This document shows, one piece after another, positions 49,389-59,251 of a stretch of DNA of 64,000 bases. The notes under the pieces are model-generated. The model worked only from the letters and a program-made list of their open reading frames with translations. It was not told where the DNA came from and made no database searches. Position 1 is the stretch's first letter. The number at the start of each line of letters is the position of its first letter. The DNA is from Pseudomonas alkylphenolica (GTDB lineage: Bacteria > Pseudomonadota > Gammaproteobacteria > Pseudomonadales > Pseudomonadaceae), in assembly GCF_000746525.1 (NCBI RefSeq), contig NZ_CP009048.1:5345501-5409500 (forward strand), in the 5' to 3' direction. The position numbers and the translations under genes are program-made.

Positions 49389-51839
49389 TTAGTCGAGGGC
49401 TTTCCAGATCTGCGTGGCGTACTCGCGAATGGTCCGGTCCGAGGAAAACCAGCCCATGCGCGCAGTGTTGAGCACTGCGATGCGCCACCACTGCTTGGGA
49501 TCGTGCCAGAGCGCTTCGACGCGCAACTGAGCGTCCCAGTAGGCATCGAAGTCGGCGCAGACCAGGAAGCGGTCATGGGCCACCAGCGAGTCCACCAGCC
49601 CTACGTAACGGGCAGGGTCATCCGGGGAGAACACGCCGCTGCGAATGGCCTGGAGCACGTCGTTGAGCCGGTACGAGGCGCTGATCGCGGTATGGGCACC
49701 AAAGTCGCCACTGCGCTTGCGCGCCTCCACCTGCTGCGCGGTGAGGCCGAAGATGAACATGTTCTCGGCCCCAACCTGCTCGCACATCTCGACGTTGGCA
49801 CCGTCCAGGGTGCCGATGGTCAGCGCGCCATTGAGACCGAATTTCATATTGCTGGTGCCAGAGGCTTCGTAACCGGCGGTGGAGATCTGTTCGGAAAGAT
49901 CGGCCGCCGGGATGATGCTCTCCGCCAGGCTGACGTTGTAGTTGGGCAGAAACACCACCTTGAGCAGGCCGCGCACGGTCGGGTCGTTGTTCACCACCCG
50001 GGCGATGTCGTTGCTCAGTTTGATGATCAACTTGGCCTGGTGGTAGCTGGCCGCCGCCTTGCCGGCGAAAATCTTCACCCGCGGCGCCCAGTTGGTGCCG
50101 GGCTCGGCACGTATCGCCTGGTACAAGGCCACGGTGTGCAGCAGGTTGAGCAACTGGCGCTTGTACTCGTGGATGCGTTTGACCTGCACATCGAACATCG
50201 CTTCCGGGTTGACGGTAATACCCAGGCGCTCCTGGATCAGGCTGGCCAGGGCTTTCTTGCTGTGCAGCCGTTGTTCGGCAAACTGTTTGCGGAACGCTGC
50301 CTTGTCGGCAAACGGGTCGAGATCGCGCAGACGCCCTTGCGGGTTGTCGAGCACGTCTTTACCCAGGGCCTCGACCAGCATGCCGGTCAGCTGCGGGTTG
50401 GCCTGATACAGCCAGCGGCGGAAGGTGATGCCGTTGGTCTTGTTGTTGATCCGCTCCGGATAGAGCTTGTGCAGTTCAGCGAATACCGTGCTGCGCATCA
50501 GCTTGCTGTGCAACGCCGACACGCCATTGACGCTGTGCGAGCCGAGAAACGCCAGATTGCCCATGCGCACGCGCCGGCCGTTGTCTTCCTCGATCAGCGA
50601 CACTGCGCGCAGCACGTCAAAATCATGGATGCCCTTGGCCCGCAGAGCGTCAATGTGAAACGCGTTGATCAGGTAGATGATCTGCATGTGCCGCGGCAGC
50701 ATGCGCTCCATCAGGCTGACCGGCCAGGTTTCCAGGGCCTCGGGCAGCAGGGTGTGATTGGTGTATGCCAGGGTATCGACGGTCAGTTGCCAGGCGGTGT
50801 CCCAGGGCACTTCGTGCTGATCGACCAGCAGACGCATCAACTCGGCCACGGCAATCGAGGGATGGGTGTCATTGAGCTGGATCGCCGCAGACTCATGCAG
50901 GTTGAGCAGACTGTCGTGCATGTTCAGGTGGCGACGCAGCAGATCCTGCAGCGAGGCGCAGACGAAGAAATACTCCTGACGCAGACGCAGTTCCTGGCCG
51001 GCCTCGGTGCTGTCGGCCGGGTACAGCACCCGCGAGATACTTTCGGCGCGGGCCACCTCGGCTACCGCGCCCAGGTGGTCACCGGCGTTGAAGCGCTCCA
51101 GATGCAGTTCTTCCAGCGCCCGTGCCCGCCACAGGCGCAAGGTGTTGACGCTGGCGCCACGCCAGCCGACCACCGGCGTGTCATAAGCGACCGCCCGTAC
51201 GGTCTCGGCCGGCGACCACACCTGGCGTTGCTGGCCATTGGCGTCATGCACGGTTTCGACGCTGCCACCGAAACTGATCGGATAGATCACCTCGGCCCGT
51301 TCGAATTCCCAGGGGTTGCCGAAATCCAGCCAGTTCTCGGTCTGCTCCTGCTGCCAGCCATCGACCACCGCCTGGCGGAACAGGCCGTGCTCGTAGCGAA
51401 TGCCGTAACCGTGGGCGGCGATCCCCAGCGTCGACATGCTCTCCATGAAACAGGCGGCCAGGCGCCCCAGCCCCCCATTACCCAGGGCCGCATCGGGCTC
51501 CAGCAGGCGAATGCGCTCCAGATCGACATCCAGGCCACTGAGCGCCTCGCGGGCGATGTCCAGCAAGCCCAGATTGCTCAAGCTGTCGTACAGCAAGCGG
51601 CCGATGAGAAATTCCAGCGACAGGTAGTACACCCGCTTCTGGCTCTTGCGATAAATCTGCCGGGTGTGGTCCATCCAGTGATCGACCATGTGATCACGGG
51701 CTGCCAGGGCAATGGCTTCGAACCAGTCATGGTCGAAGGCGTGTTCCGGGTCTTTGCCGACCGCGTAGGTCAATTTGTCCAGTACAGCGGTGCGAAAAGC
51801 GGCCACCTCTGCGTCACGAGCGAGTGGTTCCTGAGACAT
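49389..51839 (-). CDS. glgP: glycogen/alpha-glucan phosphorylase
   Basis: This 816-residue PLP enzyme releases glucose-1-phosphate from alpha-glucans. The PLP lysine lies in EASGTSNMKFGLNGALT, and DTHPSIAVAELMRLLVD with GGLGRLAACFMES further support GT35. It stands outside any glycogen synthesis cluster but next to fbp, linking polyglucose breakdown to hexose phosphate metabolism. Length is normal; it is divergent from ykgJ across 199 bp with no recognisable element. Confidence 0.96.
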   Translation of the reverse strand: MSQEPLARDAEVAAFRTAVLDKLTYAVGKDPEHAFDHDWFEAIALAARDHMVDHWMDHTRQIYRKSQKRVYYLSLEFLIGRLLYDSLSNLGLLDIAREALSGLDVDLERIRLLEPDAALGNGGLGRLAACFMESMSTLGIAAHGYGIRYEHGLFRQAVVDGWQQEQTENWLDFGNPWEFERAEVIYPISFGGSVETVHDANGQQRQVWSPAETVRAVAYDTPVVGWRGASVNTLRLWRARALEELHLERFNAGDHLGAVAEVARAESISRVLYPADSTEAGQELRLRQEYFFVCASLQDLLRRHLNMHDSLLNLHESAAIQLNDTHPSIAVAELMRLLVDQHEVPWDTAWQLTVDTLAYTNHTLLPEALETWPVSLMERMLPRHMQIIYLINAFHIDALRAKGIHDFDVLRAVSLIEEDNGRRVRMGNLAFLGSHSVNGVSALHSKLMRSTVFAELHKLYPERINNKTNGITFRRWLYQANPQLTGMLVEALGKDVLDNPQGRLRDLDPFADKAAFRKQFAEQRLHSKKALASLIQERLGITVNPEAMFDVQVKRIHEYKRQLLNLLHTVALYQAIRAEPGTNWAPRVKIFAGKAAASYHQAKLIIKLSNDIARVVNNDPTVRGLLKVVFLPNYNVSLAESIIPAADLSEQISTAGYEASGTSNMKFGLNGALTIGTLDGANVEMCEQVGAENMFIFGLTAQQVEARKRSGDFGAHTAISASYRLNDVLQAIRSGVFSPDDPARYVGLVDSLVAHDRFLVCADFDAYWDAQLRVEALWHDPKQWWRIAVLNTARMGWFSSDRTIREYATQIWKALD

Positions 51840-52038
51840 GCGACGTCCTCGACCAGGTTGACGAATGCGGATGGAGATTTCTCAGCCTAGACCGTTCGAC
51901 ACAGAGCGAAAGCGCAGGTTCGGGAGTTTCTGCGTAAAAACAGCGGCCATGGCTGGCGGAACCGGCAAATGGTTGTTCACATTTTGACCAACTCCGGTAT
52001 GATCGCGCGCCCACCCGAACATCTAAAACCTGAACCTG

Positions 52039-52446
52039 ATGAAACCGACCCTGATTGCCGCCGCCGAAGTCGACCGCCTGGAAACCTGGCAGAAGTACCA
52101 AAGCCATATGTGCGGAGGCTGCAACTCGACCTGCTGCACCTTGCCGACGGAAGTGAAAATCAAAGACCTGATCCGCATGGGCGTGGTGGATGAGTTCGAG
52201 GTGGGCGAGCCGCCGAAGAACATTGCCAAGCGTTTGCAGAAGGACGGGATCATCCAGCGCTTCAACCAGAAGTCGGGGATCTTCACCCTGGCGCAGATGA
52301 GCAATGACGATTGCCTCTATCTGGATCGTAAAAGCCGCATGTGCACCATTTATGACAAGCGCCCGGACACCTGCCGCAACCACCCGCGGATCGGACCGCG
52401 TCCGGGCTACTGCGCGTACATTCCAAAACCTGCAGCACGCCGCTAA
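52039..52446 (+). CDS. YkgJ family cysteine cluster protein
   Basis: This 135-residue protein contains eight cysteines in the UPF0153/YkgJ pattern: CGGCNSTCC near residue 27, then CLYL, CTIY, CRNH and CAYI. The family is predicted to bind zinc or an iron-sulfur cluster; no reaction is known. It is a single gene between the divergent glgP and convergent typA. Confidence 0.88.
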   Translation: MKPTLIAAAEVDRLETWQKYQSHMCGGCNSTCCTLPTEVKIKDLIRMGVVDEFEVGEPPKNIAKRLQKDGIIQRFNQKSGIFTLAQMSNDDCLYLDRKSRMCTIYDKRPDTCRNHPRIGPRPGYCAYIPKPAARR

Positions 52447-52474
52447 ACACTGCAGGCCACGGAAAGGCTTTGCT

Positions 52475-52544
52475 GTGGGAGCGGGCTTGCCCCGCGATGG
52501 CGTTCTTTCAGCAACATCGCTTCGCGGGGCAAGCCCGCTCCCAC
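52475..52544. repeat. paired REP palindrome (REPIN, 70-bp class)
   Basis: GTGGGAGC-first unit, 22-nt spacer, and a reverse complement with one change (TTCG for ATCG). It lies between the convergent ykgJ and typA, next to the typA terminator. Confidence 0.94.
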
Positions 52545-52575
52545 TGGTTGCCTCCCACATTTACTGCAGACAAAC

Positions 52576-52611
52576 AAAAACGCCCCCGGCCTTGCGACCG
52601 GGGGCGTTTTC
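52576..52611. terminator. bidirectional intrinsic terminator between ykgJ and typA
   Basis: CGCCCCCGG and CCGGGGGCG form a strong stem with a short loop, flanked by AAAAA and TTTT on the two sides. It lies 14 bp after the typA stop and serves both converging genes. Confidence 0.9.
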
Positions 52612-52624
52612 GTTTCAGCCGGGC

Positions 52625-54448
52625 TTAGTTAGCCTTGGCTTTCTTGGCAGCGCGGGTACGCTCGCCTTCGTCGAGGATCTTCTTACGCAGACGGATCGAC
52701 TTAGGAGTCACTTCGCACAGCTCGTCGTCCTGGATGAATTCCAGAGCCTGTTCCAGGGTGAAGCGAACAGGTGGAACCAGAGCGATGGTTTCGTCTTTAC
52801 CCGAAGCACGCATGTTGTCGAGCTTCTTGCCCTTGGTAGGGTTGACGCCCAGGTCGTTGTCACGGCTGTTCAGACCAACGATCTGACCGTTGTAGATCTC
52901 CTGACCGTGCTCAACGAACAGCTTGCCGCGAGCCTGCAGGGTTTCCAGCGAGTAGGTCAGTGCCTTACCGGTTTCTACCGATACCAGTACACCGTTCTGA
53001 CGGCCGGACATGTGACCGGACTTCATCGGCGCGTAGCGATCGAAGATCGAGGTCAGGATGCCTGCACCGTTGGTCAGGGTCAGGAACTGGTTACGGAAAC
53101 CGATCAGACCACGGGCTGGAATGTTGTATTCCAGACGTACACGGCCCTTGCCATCCGGAACCATGTTGGTCAGGTCGCCTTTACGCAGACCCATTTCTTC
53201 CATGACCTTGCCCTGCGAATCTTCAGGGATGTCGATGGTGACGTTTTCGAACGGCTCGTGCTTGACGCCGTCGATTTCGCGGATGATCACTTCTGGACGA
53301 CCAACGCCCATTTCGAAGCCTTCGCGACGCATGGTTTCGATCAGAACCGACAGGTGCAGCTCACCACGACCGGAAACCTTGAACTTGTCAGCCGAGTCGC
53401 CTTCTTCAACGCGCAGTGCAACGTTGTACAGCAGCTCTTTGTCCAGACGTTCCTTGATGTTACGGGAAGTCACGAACTTGCCTTCTTTACCGCAGAACGG
53501 CGAGTCGTTGACCTGGAAGGTCATCGAAACGGTTGGCTCGTCAACGGTCAGCGGCTTCATCGCTTCGACTGCGTCCGGGGAGCACAGGGTGTCGGAGATG
53601 AACAGCTCGTCGAAACCGCTGATGCAGACGATGTCGCCAGCCTGGGCTTCTTCGACGTCAACGCGGTGCAGACCGTGGTGACCCATCAGCTTGAGGATAC
53701 GGCCGTTGCGCTTCTTGCCGTCGACGTCGATAGCGACAACCGGGGTGTTCGGCTTGACGCGACCACGGGCGATACGGCCAACGCCGATAACACCGAGGAA
53801 GCTGTTGTAGTCCAGTGCCGAGATTTGCATCTGGAACGGACCGTCACGGTCAACGGCAGGCGCTGGTACGTTGTCGATGATCGACTGGTACAGCGGGGTC
53901 ATGTCTTCGGCCATTTCGGTGTGGTCCAGACCGGCAATGCCGTTCAGGGCCGAGGCGTAGACGACTTTGAAGTCCAGCTGTTCTTCGGTGGCACCGAGGT
54001 TGTCGAACAGGTCGAAGATCTGGTCCAGAACCCAGTCAGGACGCGCGCCCGGACGGTCAACCTTGTTGATTACCACGATTGGACGCAGGCCGGCTTCGAA
54101 AGCCTTCTTGGTCACGAAACGGGTTTGCGGCATAGGGCCGTCTTGGGCGTCGACCAGCAGCAGCACCGAGTCAACCATCGACATTACACGCTCAACCTCG
54201 CCACCGAAGTCGGCGTGGCCGGGGGTGTCGACGATGTTGATGTGGTAGCCGTTCCAGTTGATGGCGGTGTTTTTCGCCAGAATGGTAATACCGCGCTCTT
54301 TTTCCTGGTCGTTGGAGTCCATGACGCGCTCGTCGTTGAGCTCGTTACGCTCCAGAGTGCCGGACTGACGCAGGAGTTTGTCGACCAGGGTGGTTTTACC
54401 ATGGTCAACGTGGGCGATGATGGCGATGTTACGCAGATTTTCGATCAC
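52625..54448 (-). CDS. typA: ribosome-binding translational GTPase TypA/BipA
   Basis: This 607-residue translation GTPase binds ribosomes and assists assembly of the 50S subunit under stress. G motifs are HVDHGKTTL (G1), [12 protein letters not shown] (G3) and [10 protein letters not shown] (G4); the later EF-G-like domains and the BipA-specific C-terminal domain follow. It ends with a Lys/Ala-rich tail ([11 protein letters not shown]). Confidence 0.97.
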   Translation of the reverse strand: MIENLRNIAIIAHVDHGKTTLVDKLLRQSGTLERNELNDERVMDSNDQEKERGITILAKNTAINWNGYHINIVDTPGHADFGGEVERVMSMVDSVLLLVDAQDGPMPQTRFVTKKAFEAGLRPIVVINKVDRPGARPDWVLDQIFDLFDNLGATEEQLDFKVVYASALNGIAGLDHTEMAEDMTPLYQSIIDNVPAPAVDRDGPFQMQISALDYNSFLGVIGVGRIARGRVKPNTPVVAIDVDGKKRNGRILKLMGHHGLHRVDVEEAQAGDIVCISGFDELFISDTLCSPDAVEAMKPLTVDEPTVSMTFQVNDSPFCGKEGKFVTSRNIKERLDKELLYNVALRVEEGDSADKFKVSGRGELHLSVLIETMRREGFEMGVGRPEVIIREIDGVKHEPFENVTIDIPEDSQGKVMEEMGLRKGDLTNMVPDGKGRVRLEYNIPARGLIGFRNQFLTLTNGAGILTSIFDRYAPMKSGHMSGRQNGVLVSVETGKALTYSLETLQARGKLFVEHGQEIYNGQIVGLNSRDNDLGVNPTKGKKLDNMRASGKDETIALVPPVRFTLEQALEFIQDDELCEVTPKSIRLRKKILDEGERTRAAKKAKAN

Positions 54449-54576
54449 GTGTGTATCTCGATCAGAGGATTCGGGTTGCCGCCCAGTCTAGGCGGCGAAT
54501 ATGAATGAATGGCGCTCAACGGGCCCGCAGGTCGGGGGGGCGATGGCGGATGCTCCCGCCATATAGCCCCGGCGTT

Positions 54577-56031
54577 TTATGTCGGACGATAAACGCGCAC
54601 ATTGGCATGTCCCTCACTGAGCAAATGATGGGCATGCAGGCGACTCATCACACCCTTGTCGCAATACAGCAGGTACTGGCGCGTAGCGTCCAGCTCCTTG
54701 AAGCGACTGTTCAGGGCGTAGAACGGCAAGGCCTTGACCTCGATGCCGTCCAGTTCCAGGGGCTGGTCTTCCTGGGCGTCGGGGTGACGAATGTCGATCA
54801 CCACCTGCCCGGCCAGCGCCTGGCTGACTTCTTCGATCTGAATATCCTGGCTGAGTTCATCGATCACGTGGTCGATGGAGATCAGGCGAGCGCGCTCCAG
54901 GGCGCGCTCGAGCACGGCCATGTCGAACTGCTTCTCTTCATGGTCAACGCGGTGACGCTTGGCACAGGTAGTCGGGTTCACCGAAATCACGCCGCAGTAC
55001 TCGGGCATGTGCTTGGCGAACTCGGCAGTGCCGATCTGGTTGGCCTGGTCGATGATGTCCTGCTTGTGGCTGGCCAGCAGCGGGCGCAGCACCAGCTTCT
55101 CGGTGGCCGAGTCGATCACTGCCAGGTTCGGCAGGGTCTGGCTCGACACCTGGGAGATCGCTTCGCCGGTGACCAGCGCATCGATCTCGAGACGGTCGGC
55201 AATATTGGTCGCCGCGCGCAGCATCATGCGCTTGAGGGTCACCCCCATGTAGCTGTTGTCGACCTTGCCGAGAATCTCGCCGACCACTTCTTCGAACGGC
55301 ACGCTGACGAACAGCACGCGCTGGCTGCTGCCGTATTTCTTCCACAGGAAGTGGGCGACTTCCATCACCCCCAGCTCGTGGGCACGGCCGCCAAGGTTGA
55401 AGAAGCAGAAGTGGGTCATCAGGCCGCGGCGCATCATCTGGTAGGCCGCCACGGTGGAGTCGAAACCACCGGACATCAGCACCAGGGTCTGCTCCAGCGC
55501 GCCCAGCGGGTAGCCGCCGATGCCCTTGTGCTGGTTGTGGATCACGTACAGACGCTTGTCACGCACTTCGATGCGCACTTCGACCTCGGGGTTGCGCAGG
55601 TCGATACCGGCGGCACCGCACTGCTGACGCAGCTGGCTGCCGACATAACGGTCGACGTCCATCGAAGTGAAGTCGTGGTGGCCGCCACGCTTGCAGCGTA
55701 CGGCGAAGCGCTTGCCGGCCAGCAGGTGACCGAAGTGCGCCTTGCACTTGGCAACGATATCGTCGAAGTCACCCAGCGGGTACTCATCGACCTGCAGGAA
55801 GTGGGCAATGCCCGGCATGCAGGTCAGACGCTCGGTCATCTCGCGCAGGACTTTCTCGTCCTCGATGTGGGTGACCACCTCGAGGTTGTCCCAGACACCG
55901 TTGACCGCGAGCGCAGGATCGAGGTCCTTGAGCACGGTACGGATGTTGCGGCCCAGTTGACGGATGAAGCGCTTGCGAACCGGGCGGCTCTTGATGGTGA
56001 TCTCTGGGAAGACTTTTACGATTAGTTTCAT
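54577..56031 (-). CDS. thiI: tRNA 4-thiouridine synthase ThiI (with rhodanese domain)
   Basis: This 484-residue enzyme makes 4-thiouridine at tRNA position 8 and can pass sulfur to thiamine synthesis. It has an N-terminal ferredoxin-like/THUMP region (about 1-165), the PP-loop SGGFDST (about 187-193), a catalytic Cys in NPTTCAKRH, and a C-terminal rhodanese domain with the persulfide Cys in [10 protein letters not shown]. It starts 331 bp from glnA, in the opposite direction. Confidence 0.96.
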   Translation of the reverse strand: MKLIVKVFPEITIKSRPVRKRFIRQLGRNIRTVLKDLDPALAVNGVWDNLEVVTHIEDEKVLREMTERLTCMPGIAHFLQVDEYPLGDFDDIVAKCKAHFGHLLAGKRFAVRCKRGGHHDFTSMDVDRYVGSQLRQQCGAAGIDLRNPEVEVRIEVRDKRLYVIHNQHKGIGGYPLGALEQTLVLMSGGFDSTVAAYQMMRRGLMTHFCFFNLGGRAHELGVMEVAHFLWKKYGSSQRVLFVSVPFEEVVGEILGKVDNSYMGVTLKRMMLRAATNIADRLEIDALVTGEAISQVSSQTLPNLAVIDSATEKLVLRPLLASHKQDIIDQANQIGTAEFAKHMPEYCGVISVNPTTCAKRHRVDHEEKQFDMAVLERALERARLISIDHVIDELSQDIQIEEVSQALAGQVVIDIRHPDAQEDQPLELDGIEVKALPFYALNSRFKELDATRQYLLYCDKGVMSRLHAHHLLSEGHANVRVYRPT

Positions 56032-56128
56032 GAAAAACTGTGCGCGAGCTGCCGACTAAAAAAGTGGGGCGCGGATTATAGCGGAAATTGCTCAAGGTTT
56101 AACCAATTAATCTACAGAAGGTTTTCCG

Positions 56129-56145
56129 CGCACCAAAATGAGGCG
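56129..56145. promoter_or_regulatory. NtrC-like site upstream of glnA
   Basis: CGCACCAAAATGAGGCG matches TGCACCA-N3-TGGTGCA at 10 of 14 positions, centred about 114 bp upstream of the glnA -24 element. A weaker possible site lies at 56200-56216. The rest of the 331-bp thiI-glnA gap shows nothing else I can assign. Confidence 0.55.
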
Positions 56146-56248
56146 TGCCACTTCATTTACGCCTCTTAAGAGTGCAGAAAACTGCCCGAATTTCAGCCCG
56201 GCACCCCTGAAATGCTTGGCAATCGGGCAAAAAATCCAAACCGGGGCA

Positions 56249-56265
56249 CTGGCATGCAATTTGCT
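56249..56265 (+). promoter_or_regulatory. sigma54 promoter of glnA
   Basis: CTGGCATGCAATTTGCT matches the -24/-12 consensus with GG and GC 10 nt apart. The predicted start is near 56276, giving a leader of about 87 nt. glnA of pseudomonads is nitrogen-regulated, which fits. Confidence 0.85.
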
Positions 56266-56362
56266 CCCTTGTGATGCAGGTTGCCTTGGCCGACTATTCG
56301 CGCCCGGCATCACCCAAATTCCAGGGCTGCACAGGCTAGCTCTACCCCACCCGGAGGACACT

Positions 56363-57769
56363 ATGTCGAAGTCGGTTCAACTCATCAAAGATCATGACGT
56401 TAAATGGATTGATCTGCGCTTCACTGACACCAAGGGCGTACAGCACCACGTGACCATGCCGGCCCGTGATGCGCTGGAGGAAGACTTCTTCGAAGTCGGC
56501 AAGATGTTCGACGGTTCCTCCATCGCTGGCTGGAAAGGCATCGAAGCCTCGGACATGATCCTGATGCCGGTCGACGAGACCGCCGTGCTGGACCCGTTCA
56601 CCGAAGAGCCGACCCTGATCCTGACCTGCGACATCGTCGACCCTTCGAGCATGCAGGGTTACGACCGTGACCCGCGCGCGATCGCCAAGCGTGCCGAAGA
56701 GTACCTCAAGAGCACCGGCATCGGTGACACCGTGTTCGCCGGTCCAGAGCCTGAGTTCTTCATCTTCGACGAAGTGAAGTTCAAGTCGGACATTTCCGGC
56801 TCGATGTTCAAGATCTTCTCCGAGCAAGGCTCGTGGATGTCCGACCAGGACGTTGAAGGCGGCAACAAAGGCCACCGTCCAGGCGTCAAAGGTGGCTACT
56901 TCCCGGTTCCGCCGTTCGACCACGACCACGAAATCCGTACTGCCATGTGCAACGCACTGGAAGAAATGGGTCAGACCGTCGAAGTTCACCACCACGAAGT
57001 GGCGACTGCCGGCCAGAACGAAATCGGCGTCAAGTTCAACACCCTGGTGAAGAAAGCTGACGAAGTCATGGCCTTGAAATACGTCGTGCACAACGTTGCC
57101 GACGCTTATGGCCGCACTGCCACCTTCATGCCGAAGCCACTGTACGGCGACAACGGCTCGGGCATGCACGTTCACATGTCGATCTGGAAAGAAGGCAAGA
57201 ACACCTTCGCAGGCGAAGGCTATGCCGGTCTGTCCGACACTGCCCTGTACTTCATCGGCGGTATCATCAAGCACGGTAAGGCCCTGAACGGCTTCACCAA
57301 CCCGTCGACCAACTCCTACAAGCGTCTGGTGCCAGGCTTCGAAGCTCCGGTAATGCTGGCCTACTCGGCTCGCAACCGTTCCGCTTCGATCCGTATCCCT
57401 TACGTTTCCAGCCCGAAAGCCCGCCGTATCGAAGCGCGCTTCCCGGACCCGTCGGCCAACCCGTACCTGGCCTTCGCCGCACTGCTGATGGCCGGTCTGG
57501 ACGGTATCCAGAACAAGATCCACCCAGGCGATGCCGCCGACAAGAACCTGTACGACCTGCCGCCTGAAGAGGCCAAGGACATTCCGCAGGTTTGCGGTAG
57601 CCTGAAGGAAGCCCTGGAAGAGCTGGACAAGGGCCGTGCGTTCCTGACCAAAGGCGGCGTGTTCTCCGACGACTTCATCGATGCCTTCATCGAGCTGAAG
57701 AGCGAAGAAGAGATCAAGGTCCGCACCTTCGTACACCCACTGGAATACGAGCTGTACTACAGCTGCTGA
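56363..57769 (+). CDS. glnA: glutamine synthetase type I
   Basis: This 468-residue enzyme makes glutamine from glutamate and ammonia and is the main ammonium-assimilating enzyme. Motifs include [10 protein letters not shown], KHHxAT-like [11 protein letters not shown] and [13 protein letters not shown]; Tyr397 in NLYDLPPEE is the adenylylation site of the GSI-beta class. The ATG at 56363 follows CCGGAGG; an upstream in-frame start is not supported. ntrB and ntrC follow after a terminator and their own promoter. Confidence 0.98.
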   Translation: MSKSVQLIKDHDVKWIDLRFTDTKGVQHHVTMPARDALEEDFFEVGKMFDGSSIAGWKGIEASDMILMPVDETAVLDPFTEEPTLILTCDIVDPSSMQGYDRDPRAIAKRAEEYLKSTGIGDTVFAGPEPEFFIFDEVKFKSDISGSMFKIFSEQGSWMSDQDVEGGNKGHRPGVKGGYFPVPPFDHDHEIRTAMCNALEEMGQTVEVHHHEVATAGQNEIGVKFNTLVKKADEVMALKYVVHNVADAYGRTATFMPKPLYGDNGSGMHVHMSIWKEGKNTFAGEGYAGLSDTALYFIGGIIKHGKALNGFTNPSTNSYKRLVPGFEAPVMLAYSARNRSASIRIPYVSSPKARRIEARFPDPSANPYLAFAALLMAGLDGIQNKIHPGDAADKNLYDLPPEEAKDIPQVCGSLKEALEELDKGRAFLTKGGVFSDDFIDAFIELKSEEEIKVRTFVHPLEYELYYSC

Positions 57770-57798
57770 TTCCGTGACGGTGTAACGCCATCAAAGAG

Positions 57799-57825
57799 AG
57801 GCCTCCTTCGGGAGGCCTTTTTTTT
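57799..57825 (+). terminator. intrinsic terminator of glnA
   Basis: AGGCCTCC-TTCG-GGAGGCCT is a perfect 8-bp stem with a stable UUCG-type tetraloop, followed by a run of T. It starts 30 bp after the glnA stop and directly precedes a REP pair. Confidence 0.95.
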
Positions 57826-57835
57826 CACTCCCCCG

Positions 57836-57905
57836 GTGGGAGCGGGCTTGCCCCGCGAAGCGATTTGCCTAACACACCGCAATCGCGGGGCAAGCCCGCT
57901 CCCAC
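57836..57905. repeat. paired REP palindrome (REPIN, 70-bp class)
   Basis: GTGGGAGC-first unit (ending CGAA rather than CGAT), 22-nt spacer very like that at 25638, then the reverse complement. It lies between the glnA terminator and the ntrB control region. Confidence 0.95.
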
Positions 57906-57920
57906 TGCAGAACTCCTCTA

Positions 57921-57937
57921 TGCTCTATATTGGTGCA
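57921..57937. promoter_or_regulatory. NtrC-like site upstream of ntrB
   Basis: TGCTCTATATTGGTGCA matches TGCACCA-N3-TGGTGCA at 12 of 14 positions; a further half site TGCACC follows at 57948-57953. It is centred about 137 bp upstream of the -24 element of the candidate ntrB promoter. Confidence 0.62.
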
Positions 57938-58063
57938 CGCAATAGCCTGCACCTAAGCGAATCAGCCCATTTTGGTTCAAGAAAACCGCCAGATCAGGGC
58001 TTTGTAGCCATATTTAGCGCAAATACAGGTCTTTATCCGGCAAATCCGCTTCTTTTCGGAGCC

Positions 58064-58080
58064 TTGGTTTGTTTTTTGCA
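58064..58080 (+). promoter_or_regulatory. candidate sigma54 promoter of ntrB-ntrC
   Basis: TTGGTTTGTTTTTTGCA has GG and GC 10 nt apart and a T-rich spacer leading into TTGCA. The predicted start is near 58091, 75 nt before ntrB. It is a weaker match than glnA and hutU because CAC after GG is missing. Confidence 0.55.
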
Positions 58081-58165
58081 TTTTCTTCTCACCAGCAGAC
58101 AACCAGCGCCCGCGACCCTGGCCCAGCCGGGGTCGTCATGAGCCAAAAGAGGTCACCGACGCCCC

Positions 58166-59251
58166 ATGACCATCAGCGATGCCCTGCACCGACTGCTACT
58201 GGACAACCTGACCACTGCCACCATTCTGCTCAATGCCGAATTGCGCCTTGAGTACATGAACCCGGCAGCGGAAATGCTCCTGGCCATCAGCGGCCAGCGC
58301 AGCCATGGGCAATTCATCAGCGAGTTGTTCACCGAATCCCCTGAAGCGCTCAATTCCCTGCGCCAGGCGGTGGAACACGCGCACCCATTCACCAAGCGCG
58401 AAGCACAGCTGACCTCGCTGACCGGGCAGACCCAGACCGTCGACTATGCGGTAACGCCGATCCTCAGCAGTGGCCGGACCTTGTTGCTGCTTGAGGTCCA
58501 CCCCCGCGACCGGCTGCTGCGCATCACCAAGGAAGAGGCCCAGCTGTCCAAGCAGGAAACCACCAAGCTGCTGGTGCGCGGCCTGGCCCACGAGATCAAG
58601 AACCCGCTGGGCGGGATTCGCGGCGCCGCACAGCTGCTCTCGCGGGAATTGCCCGAGGAAAGTCTCAAGGATTACACCAACGTGATCATTGAAGAGGCGG
58701 ACCGCCTGCGCAACCTGGTCGATCGGATGCTCGGCTCGAACAAGCTGCCGTCGCTGGCCATGACCAACATCCACGAAGTACTCGAACGGGTCTGCAGCCT
58801 GGTCGAAGCCGAAAGCCAGGGCGGCATCACCCTGGTGCGTGATTACGACCCGAGCCTGCCGGACGTACTGATCGACCGCGAGCAGATGATCCAGGCCGTG
58901 CTCAATATCGTGCGCAACGCCATGCAGGCCATCAGCGGCCAGAACGAACTGCGCCTGGGCCGCATCAGCCTGCGCACCCGGGCCATGCGACAGTTCACCA
59001 TCGGCCACACCCGCCATCGCCTGGTGGCCAAGGTCGAGATCATCGACAACGGCCCGGGTATCCCTGGCGAGCTACAGGAAACCATCTTCTACCCCATGGT
59101 CAGCGGCCGTCCGGACGGTACCGGGCTGGGCCTGGCCATTACCCAGAACATCATCAGCCAGCACCAGGGCCTGATCGAATGTGACAGCCATCCAGGCCAC
59201 ACCACCTTCTCGATCTTTCTGCCGCTGGAACAAGGAGCCACCGCCTCATGA
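58166..59251 (+). CDS. ntrB: nitrogen regulation sensor histidine kinase NtrB
   Basis: This 361-residue soluble kinase has an N-terminal PAS domain (about residues 5-115), the phosphoacceptor His142 in GLAHEIKNPLGG, and the ATPase boxes IVRNAMQA, DNGPGIP and GTGLGLAI. It phosphorylates or dephosphorylates NtrC according to PII (GlnB/GlnK) state, so no membrane segment is expected or seen. It overlaps ntrC by 4 bp (ATGA). Confidence 0.97.
   Translation: MTISDALHRLLLDNLTTATILLNAELRLEYMNPAAEMLLAISGQRSHGQFISELFTESPEALNSLRQAVEHAHPFTKREAQLTSLTGQTQTVDYAVTPILSSGRTLLLLEVHPRDRLLRITKEEAQLSKQETTKLLVRGLAHEIKNPLGGIRGAAQLLSRELPEESLKDYTNVIIEEADRLRNLVDRMLGSNKLPSLAMTNIHEVLERVCSLVEAESQGGITLVRDYDPSLPDVLIDREQMIQAVLNIVRNAMQAISGQNELRLGRISLRTRAMRQFTIGHTRHRLVAKVEIIDNGPGIPGELQETIFYPMVSGRPDGTGLGLAITQNIISQHQGLIECDSHPGHTTFSIFLPLEQGATAS

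Noticed and set aside
57906..58165. HutC site in the ntrB promoter
   Set aside because: HutC is reported to act on ntrBC in P. fluorescens, but I find no TGTA-N2-TACA in this 260-bp region.
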